The notes beneath the pieces are model-generated. The model was given only the letters and a program-made list of their open reading frames with translations. It did not search any database and had not been told where the DNA came from. From Xiphias gladius (Eukaryota; Chordata; Actinopteri; Istiophoriformes; Xiphiidae), in contig NC_053418.1 in the NCBI RefSeq assembly GCF_016859285.1, forward strand, positions 6,742,521-6,806,520: a DNA stretch of 64,000 bases, in the 5' to 3' direction. Both the position numbers and the translations under genes were made by a program. Below are positions 49,320-64,000 of this stretch, piece after piece; position 1 is the stretch's first letter; each line of letters starts with the position of its first letter.

Positions 49320-52300
49320 GTACAGTGTCAGTGAAACACAGTGTTTAGAAATAAGTCTCCCTGTCATTTTAGCTCAAACAGAAACTTTGACTGATACTCG
49401 AGGAACAAAGAAGCAAATGATTCTGTACCGAGAGGGCAGAAACTACAAACCCAACTCACAGTAGTATCAGGTAACAGCCTTGTTTGTGCGAGTCTTGTAT
49501 CTCGATGTCTTTTTTTGTGAGTTTGTGTGCACAACAGAGGCTGGGCCAGAGGGGTGACACACTATATTTTATATAGTTACTTCTTTTTCATTTTCTTATT
49601 AATAATGTACAGTTTATTATTGCCGAGAACGACGGCTTTAAACCTGATCCTCGATGCATTTTTACTCATTTCCCAAATGTGCCCCAGTCACGCCCCCACC
49701 CCATTCACAAGTATCTAAACTCGACCCTGGTGTACGTGTGCATACAAGAGTTAAAGTAACGTTGGAGCATAAAGTCAAACTTAAAAACACATCTCGGCTT
49801 TAGACAACATGTGAAAACAGTAAACAACTAGATGACCAATAAGGGTCGGAACAAAGTCCAGCAATGCTGTGAATAAAAGCTATTGTGCTGTCAGTCTGGG
49901 TCTGTGATACAAGACCGGGTCAGATGTCATGGCAATGCAGAAACAATGAGCCCACAGATACACAACAAAAGTTAAAAATCGTGTCAGAGGTTTACCTTCT
50001 CCACCTGAGACTTGGGTAAAAGATTACTGGGTCTCAACTTGGAGGAGTCCCGTGATTTTTACTGTGGAACTCCAGTGTAATTTGATCGCCTCCGGAGTGA
50101 CAAAGTGCTTCGTATAAAGTGCAGCGCTGTCATTTGTGGATTTCAACCACTTTAAGTTTTATAACTGATCACATTGACGTTTTGTCAATGTGAGAAGTTT
50201 CACTGAGGGGTGTGTGTTTCTGTGGCGAGTTTATAAGGAAGAATGGGGTATACATTTAGTTTAATAAGTGGCAGCCGAAACAATATTGCAATATTTGAAA
50301 TATGGATAAAGTAAACCGTAGTAAGGAGTTGACAAACATTTTCAAGAACCAAAAAACCAATACCAACTGAATTTGTTATCTTACCGCAAACTAAATGAAT
50401 TCAATTTTTCATCAAGTAAAACCCTAAGAAATCTCTAGGATGAAATCCTGAGAGGTAAAGTTATTTCCGCTGAAAGGAAAATTTACAATAACTTTTGTTT
50501 TTGGCAATAAATGTAATGAAATTAGATGTATTAACAAGTGTGTTCAATTTAAATCACATCGAAATCACTTAGAAATAACTCGTTCAAAATTAGCCTATGA
50601 AATAAGGTGTAAAAATGCAAGAATAGTTTGTGTTTATTATGTGTTTATTATGTGTGAGCTTTTCTGTGCGCTGCATACGGTGTGTATCACCTTTCACTGG
50701 GGCTCATTAGGTGCGGTCTTCACTCCAGTGTGAAAGGTTTTACTACGATGCAGTAAAAAAACACTCACATTCCCAGACTCAGACGTCGCTGGTGATGTCT
50801 AAGCCGTAACCTGCTCTGGCCATAACATACATGGATGTTAGTGTATGGCAGCAGAAAAATATGATACATTTGTGTGGAGGTTTTTAGTGGGTTTTTTTAA
50901 AAATCATGTACAATATTTTTATACAGTGTTTTCTTTCCTGTAATTTTTACTTTTTTTTAGGGGGGGTTATGATGTATTTTAGATATTTATTAATGTATTT
51001 GAATTATTGTTGTGTATACATATATATAGGGGTGCGGTAGCTACTGTTAAACATTTTGACTGATGAGCTCATACGCAAGATTTACAAGCACACAGCGTGG
51101 ACACCAGTTTTTGTGTGAAACCCAGCGAGAAGAACTGCGACACACTATAACTCTCCCCACCCAGTTTTGCAGAGATTGAACAGCAAAAACCTCCTCTTTC
51201 TGGCACTTAGCAGTAGCACCATCTTTGAATTGCAATATAACCCGCTTTTCTGGCTAATCTGACGCAGAAATGACCCCTTATGAGGTGAGGTAGTAACATG
51301 AAATGTCCAACACTTTGTGTTGCTGTCTGATATCATAATATTATCCCATGTTTAGGATTTGATAACCCGGAAAGGAAAAGATTGACCTGCGCACATTGTC
51401 TGCACAGATCCACTAACACACCCTCTGTGTGTGGTCAAGTAGTACCTCCCCGCGGTGAAATGCAAGCAAGGTCCCTGCAGAAAAAAAACATGGAGCAGTT
51501 AATAGCTTTTCTAAAAGAAAAAGCCTCATGAGTAGTGAAGGTATATCTTCAATATAAAGTAATATAGATTCTCTGCTCTATTGCTTCATGTGTCTCTTAG
51601 TCTTTACTGAAATTGTCTGTCTTTACCTGATTGATTTGAGAAAACCTAAATAATGTTTCTACTCCATCCGCAGGACTTCACAGTATATTTAAATATATTC
51701 ATAGATATTACCCCGCAAACTATTTAACATGAATTAATACATAAAACATATAAAACAGACTGTGACATATGCAGGGGATTTTTAAACATTTTTTTTATTT
51801 TACTGATATGCCCATGCTGCCTCCCTCTGGCTGAACTTTAAAATAGAAATGACACAAATGGTCTGATGCTGAACTCCATCTACGAATGTCTGATATTTTA
51901 TTTATTGCACTGTGAATGCCAGTCACTCGGTAGTGGCCATATACTCGTATCTGTCAGGAACCTACTGATAAAATGAGATAACTTCTACATCCACAGGATA
52001 ACAGCTGAAAAGAAAAAAAGCCCACCTTTCAAACAGATTACACATGTATACGGAAACTCTATCACAAGTATAATTCCTCAGTTCCAAGCCAATGTAATCT
52101 ACCTGAATTCTTAAACCCTCAATTTCATGCCAAAAAAGTCCTTCTCTCTGTTATTTTTGTTTACATTTTAATTTCTCTTGTGTGTTTACCAAAAGAATGT
52201 CCTTAAAGCTTCCCATTTAACTATTTGTAACAACTTTTTTTCTTTCTAAAAATATTTTTTTAAGATAGTCAAACTGATCATTACGAAAGCTTTTTTGTTT

Positions 52301-52560
52301 TTTTTTTTTAAAGAAAAAAGAAAAGGAGATTCCTTTGTTTAATTAGAACAATATCTCAGGTTGTTTACTTTCAGGTGGTAACAACAATACACTTATCGTA
52401 TCTTGTTTTATTGTAACGATGACTTGTGACTTTTTAAATTATTGCATTTTAACATTGAGGTTTTTAGTGTTTTTTAAAGCCCCTCAATAAAATGCCCAAA
52501 AGCGCATGCGTGAAGGTAAAAGCCCAGAAATCGAACCTCTGCTTTAGCCGCAATAGACGA
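49320..52560. other. Intergenic sequence between keratin and shoc1
   Basis: AT-rich with long T-runs. No exon-like segment, RNA gene or recognisable element was found. Confidence 0.55.
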
Positions 52561-52568
52561 TCTTTGAC

Positions 52569-64000
<11,432 letters not shown>

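Larger units (their letters stand above)
48103..49320 (+). other. Keratin 3' UTR (approximate)
   Basis: No further coding sign. An ATTAAA at 48327-48332 could end a short form; AATAAA at 49298-49303 would end a long form that includes the dispersed repeat at 48700-49115. Confidence 0.5.

Overview
The window is nuclear DNA from a bony fish, most likely a spiny-rayed (percomorph) teleost. It has intron-rich vertebrate genes with GT..AG junctions, AT-rich non-coding DNA with CA/GT microsatellites, and many decayed fish-type repeats (Tc1-like elements, non-LTR retrotransposon tails, several short dispersed families). Nothing prokaryotic, viral or organellar was seen.

Three genes can be assembled exon by exon, all on the + strand. 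(1) lhx6, a LIM-homeodomain transcription factor, coding 13420-25837 in eight exons (309 aa). It sits behind a CpG-rich upstream region at about 11.0-13.4 kb and has a poly(A) signal at 26479. (2) A keratin-18-like type I keratin, coding 37114-48102 in eight exons (430 aa), with helix initiation and termination motifs and a VEVD linker site. (3) The N-terminal half of a gene that I read as shoc1 (shortage in chiasmata 1, a meiotic crossover factor), from about 52569 to beyond the window end. Fourteen exons join in consistent phase. LHX6 and SHOC1 both lie on human 9q, which fits one ancestral block; a keratin between them is less expected.

Layout: 1-10.9 kb is gene-free, with a Tc1 remnant, a perfect-looking hairpin and a degenerate tandem repeat. 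11-26.5 kb is the lhx6 region; its introns hold a retrotransposon tail, a TTAA-flanked inverted-repeat element and several dispersed repeats. 26.5-36 kb is intergenic, with a repeat-free block at 28.56-29.11 kb that could be an enhancer and a palindromic element near 32.3 kb. 36.1-49.3 kb is the keratin locus with repeat-filled introns (a LINE in intron 2, a Tc1 in intron 7). 49.3-52.5 kb is gene-free. 52.5-64 kb is shoc1, with two long inverted-repeat elements in adjacent introns.

The three genes are not functionally linked: neuronal patterning (lhx6), simple-epithelial cytoskeleton (keratin) and meiosis (shoc1). No wholly new system was found. The most interesting items are the lhx6 first coding exon that is just a start codon, the possible split start codon of shoc1, the solitary keratin, and several undescribed fold-back elements. 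All identifications come from reading translations and motifs by eye; no database search was run.
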